Source: Oscillospiraceae bacterium | GTDB taxonomy: Bacteria > Bacillota > Clostridia > Oscillospirales > CAG-272 | Direction: 5' to 3' | Length of the DNA stretch: 43,337 bases | NCBI GenBank assembly: GCA_015065365.1 | Contig: SVQL01000004.1 | Span: 1 to 43,337 of the forward strand | Shown here: positions 40,873 through 43,337 of the stretch, piece after piece | How the letters are laid out: each line of letters opens with the position of its first letter | Numbering within the stretch: the stretch's first letter is position 1 | Notes under the pieces: model-generated | Database searches by the model: none | The model's input: only the letters and a program-made list of their open reading frames with translations | What the model was told of the DNA's origin: nothing | Translations under genes and position numbers: made by a program

Positions 40873-43332
40873 ATGGTAAAAGTGGTATTTGTGAAAATAA
40901 TAAAAGTTTTATTGATAATACTTATTGTACTCGGTATTATGCTTACGGTTGTAGGCATTTCCTTTGCAATATACGTTGACAGATACGTTGAAAAGAGCAT
41001 TGATGAGAGCATGTTTTATATTGTCGGAGCTGATTCTCAAACAAAAATATATTATTATGAGTATGAGGACAGAGTAAACAGAGTGGGGGAAGCAGTTGAG
41101 CTTTCTGAGGCTTTGTACGGTGGGTACAGAAGCAAATACGTGTCTTACGGTCAAATTCCCGAAGATTTAAAAAATGCATTCGTCAGTATCGAAGACAAAA
41201 GATTTTATAAGCATAAGGGCGTTGACTGGTTTAGAACATTATCCGCAGGCGTAAATTACTATTTGAAATTCAGTGATAGCTACGGAGGCTCTACGATAAC
41301 TCAACAGCTAATTAAAAACGTTACGGATAAGGACGAATATTCATTTCAAAGAAAAATTCAGGAGATATTTTGGGCGCTCGATCTTGAAACAAAGATGGAT
41401 AAAAACGAAATACTTGAATTGTATTTGAATATCATAAATCTTTCGCAGGGGTGCTATGGGGTCGGAGCGGCATCGGAATATTATTTTTCAAAGGATGTTT
41501 CGGAGCTTACGCTCTCTGAATGTGCTTGTATCGCGGCAATTACAAACAGCCCTACCTACTACGATCCAATAAAAAATCCCGAAAATAACAATAGGAGAAG
41601 ATTGCTGATCCTCACTCAAATGTATGAGCTAGGATATATAAGTGAGGTAGAATACACGACCGCAAAAAACGAGCAAACGGTGCTAAACGTAAAGGAGAGC
41701 GGTGCAGAGACGGCAATTAACTCCTGGTACGTTGACATGGTCGTAGAGGACGTTATGAATGACCTTATGAGCACCTACGGATATAGCCGTCCTATGGCAA
41801 GTCTTGTAGTATATACGGGAGGGCTTAAAATATACACAGTTATGGATCCCGACGTACAAGAAACGCTTGAAGAATACTATAAAGATCTATCTAACTTTTC
41901 GGTTGGAAAAGCGGATGCGCCGCAGTCCTCAATGATAGTAATTGATCCAAAAACGGGAGATATACTCGGTGTTGCGGGAGCGGTTGGTGAAAAGAACGCG
42001 AACCGAATACAGAATTATGCGACGTATACGGTACGTCCCGCAGGCTCGGTAATAAAGCCGCTGTCCGTTTATGCACCGGCGATGGAGTCGGGAATAATTA
42101 CGTGGTCGAGCGTGTATGACGATACCCCTGTAAATTTTGGCAATTATAATCTTGACAAGGAAAAGGGAAATATCGTTCAACCCGTGGCGTGGCCGAAAAA
42201 TGCAAACGGAACGTATAGAGGGCTGACTAACGTAAACTACGCCATCGAGCATTCAATAAATACGGTTACGGTCAAGGTGCTCGAGGACCTTGGACTCGAG
42301 TCGTCTTTTGATTTTCTTTACGAAAAGCTTAAAATGAAAAGCCTGATAACTACGAAAACACTAGATAACGGAAGTGTTATTACGGATAAGGATTACGCGG
42401 CCTTGGCACTCGGACAATTCAACTACGGCGTTACCGTACGCGAAATAACTGCGGCATATTCAATTTTCGCAAATGACGGTATATATAACAACTACCGTTC
42501 GTATTACGTTGTTACAGATTCACACGACGAGCATGTCCTCGAAAATAAGTATCACGGAGAAGCGGTCATAAGCGAGGAAAACTCGGATATTATGACAATG
42601 ATGCTTCAAAACGTGGTCGCAAACGGAACGGCAACAGATATAACACTTGACAAAAGCGTCAGCTGCGCGGGGAAAACGGGAACGACACAAAACAAAAACG
42701 ATCTTTGGTATATAGGTTACACTCCATATTTTATTGGCGGTGTTTGGCTTGGATACGAATATCCAAAGCCACTTAGTGATTATTCGAGCAATATTTGCAT
42801 AAAGATATGGGATGATATAATGAAAGAGCTTCACTTCGAGTATATTTCAGAGGGAAATGTTCTTGATTTTTCGGTTAGTGATAATATAGTAGAGTGTGAG
42901 TATTGCGTAGATTCGGGGAAGCTTATGACAACAGCTTGCCGTCAAGACCCGAGAGGTGGGAGAAGTGAAAAGGGATATTTTGTAAAGGGAACAGTTCCTA
43001 CCGAGCCTTGCGACAGACATGTTTCTGTTTCTTACGATTCTTTAAGCGGCGGTGTGGTCGTCGGGGAATGTACGGATAACGTAATCAAAGTAGGACTTAT
43101 AAAGGTGGAAAGAAACTTTCCAATACAAATATACGTTACCGACGCGCAATATACTTGGCGTGATATCGGCAAGGATGTTCTTCCCGAAACAGCACCAACG
43201 CTTCCGTTTTATAATAATCTTTTGAAGAAGGACACGTTTTCGGGAATAAGTCGCACGGATAAACAATATAACAGAGCATGCAGGGAGCATTTTAACTATA
43301 TTGAATGGAAGAAAAAGCAAGAAAGCGGCTGA
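40873..43332 (+). CDS. Class A penicillin-binding protein (PBP1A-like)
   Basis: An 819-residue bifunctional peptidoglycan synthase. A membrane anchor at about 9-33 precedes a GT51 glycosyltransferase domain with the catalytic Glu107 in SIEDKRFYKHKG and GGSTITQQLIKN. The transpeptidase domain has all three motifs: S392-V-I-K395, S461-I-N463 and K601-T-G603. A short C-terminal tail contains paired cysteines (CEYCVDSGKLMTTAC) common in clostridial PBP1A. The first 68 residues of the track ORF lie upstream of the real start at 40873, which has GGGAGA. It consumes lipid II, whose carrier depends on uppS. I give no symbol because ponA/pbpF-type paralogues cannot be separated by eye. Confidence 0.95.
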   Translation: MVKVVFVKIIKVLLIILIVLGIMLTVVGISFAIYVDRYVEKSIDESMFYIVGADSQTKIYYYEYEDRVNRVGEAVELSEALYGGYRSKYVSYGQIPEDLKNAFVSIEDKRFYKHKGVDWFRTLSAGVNYYLKFSDSYGGSTITQQLIKNVTDKDEYSFQRKIQEIFWALDLETKMDKNEILELYLNIINLSQGCYGVGAASEYYFSKDVSELTLSECACIAAITNSPTYYDPIKNPENNNRRRLLILTQMYELGYISEVEYTTAKNEQTVLNVKESGAETAINSWYVDMVVEDVMNDLMSTYGYSRPMASLVVYTGGLKIYTVMDPDVQETLEEYYKDLSNFSVGKADAPQSSMIVIDPKTGDILGVAGAVGEKNANRIQNYATYTVRPAGSVIKPLSVYAPAMESGIITWSSVYDDTPVNFGNYNLDKEKGNIVQPVAWPKNANGTYRGLTNVNYAIEHSINTVTVKVLEDLGLESSFDFLYEKLKMKSLITTKTLDNGSVITDKDYAALALGQFNYGVTVREITAAYSIFANDGIYNNYRSYYVVTDSHDEHVLENKYHGEAVISEENSDIMTMMLQNVVANGTATDITLDKSVSCAGKTGTTQNKNDLWYIGYTPYFIGGVWLGYEYPKPLSDYSSNICIKIWDDIMKELHFEYISEGNVLDFSVSDNIVECEYCVDSGKLMTTACRQDPRGGRSEKGYFVKGTVPTEPCDRHVSVSYDSLSGGVVVGECTDNVIKVGLIKVERNFPIQIYVTDAQYTWRDIGKDVLPETAPTLPFYNNLLKKDTFSGISRTDKQYNRACREHFNYIEWKKKQESG

Positions 43333-43337
43333 TTTCA

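Overview
The window looks like chromosomal DNA of an anaerobic, AT-rich, low-G+C Gram-positive bacterium, most likely an uncultured host-associated member of the Clostridia. I infer this from the gene order pyrH-frr-uppS-cdsA-dxr-rseP-ispG-polC, the presence of both PolC and DnaE polymerases, an anaerobic (class III) ribonucleotide reductase, consensus vegetative promoters with 17-bp spacers, AGGAG-type ribosome binding sites, and a palindromic element near the left end of a type I associate with gut Clostridia. No tRNA, rRNA, CRISPR array, phage module or transposase gene was seen.

Layout. (1) 1-670: the first codons of a minus-strand gene, preceded by a compact non-coding RNA locus (consensus promoter, long-range closing stem, intrinsic terminator), then a MITE-like palindrome and a cluster of hairpins. 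(2) 671-3763, minus: a Crp/Fnr-type regulator followed by a lipoprotein, permease and ATPase of an ABC importer. Two perfect 16-bp palindromes sit on its promoters. (3) 3952-8718, plus: a sugar operon of a nucleotidyltransferase, galE, galM and a GH36-like alpha-galactosidase, closed by a bidirectional terminator. (4) 8793-14640: uxaC, cysK, trxB and nrdD. nrdD carries a C-terminal glutaredoxin-like domain and has a pair of NrdR boxes 32 bp apart. (5) 14880-17088, minus: an O-antigen-ligase-like membrane protein and the NrdD activase nrdG. (6) 17254-22261: a Na/Pi cotransporter, an XRE-type regulator, an unknown membrane protein and an ArsB/SLC13-type transporter. (7) 22370-38865, plus: the large housekeeping run for UMP kinase, ribosome recycling, undecaprenyl and phospholipid synthesis, the MEP isoprenoid pathway, a site-2 protease, PolC and DnaE. 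A membrane-anchored protein of unknown function lies between the two polymerases. (8) 38929-43332: a LysR regulator divergent from a small PQ-loop-like membrane protein, then a BofC-C-like protein divergent from a class A penicillin-binding protein.

How it works together. The galactoside cluster can release galactose, interconvert its anomers and epimerise UDP-hexoses, but no galK or galT is present here, so the nucleotidyltransferase may supply the UDP-sugar step. nrdD, nrdG and trxB form a dNTP-synthesis and thiol-redox group. uppS, dxr, ispG and the penicillin-binding protein link isoprenoid supply to cell-wall assembly. The least explained objects are the RNA locus at about 80-291, the protein between polC and dnaE, and the Crp/Fnr-controlled ABC importer.
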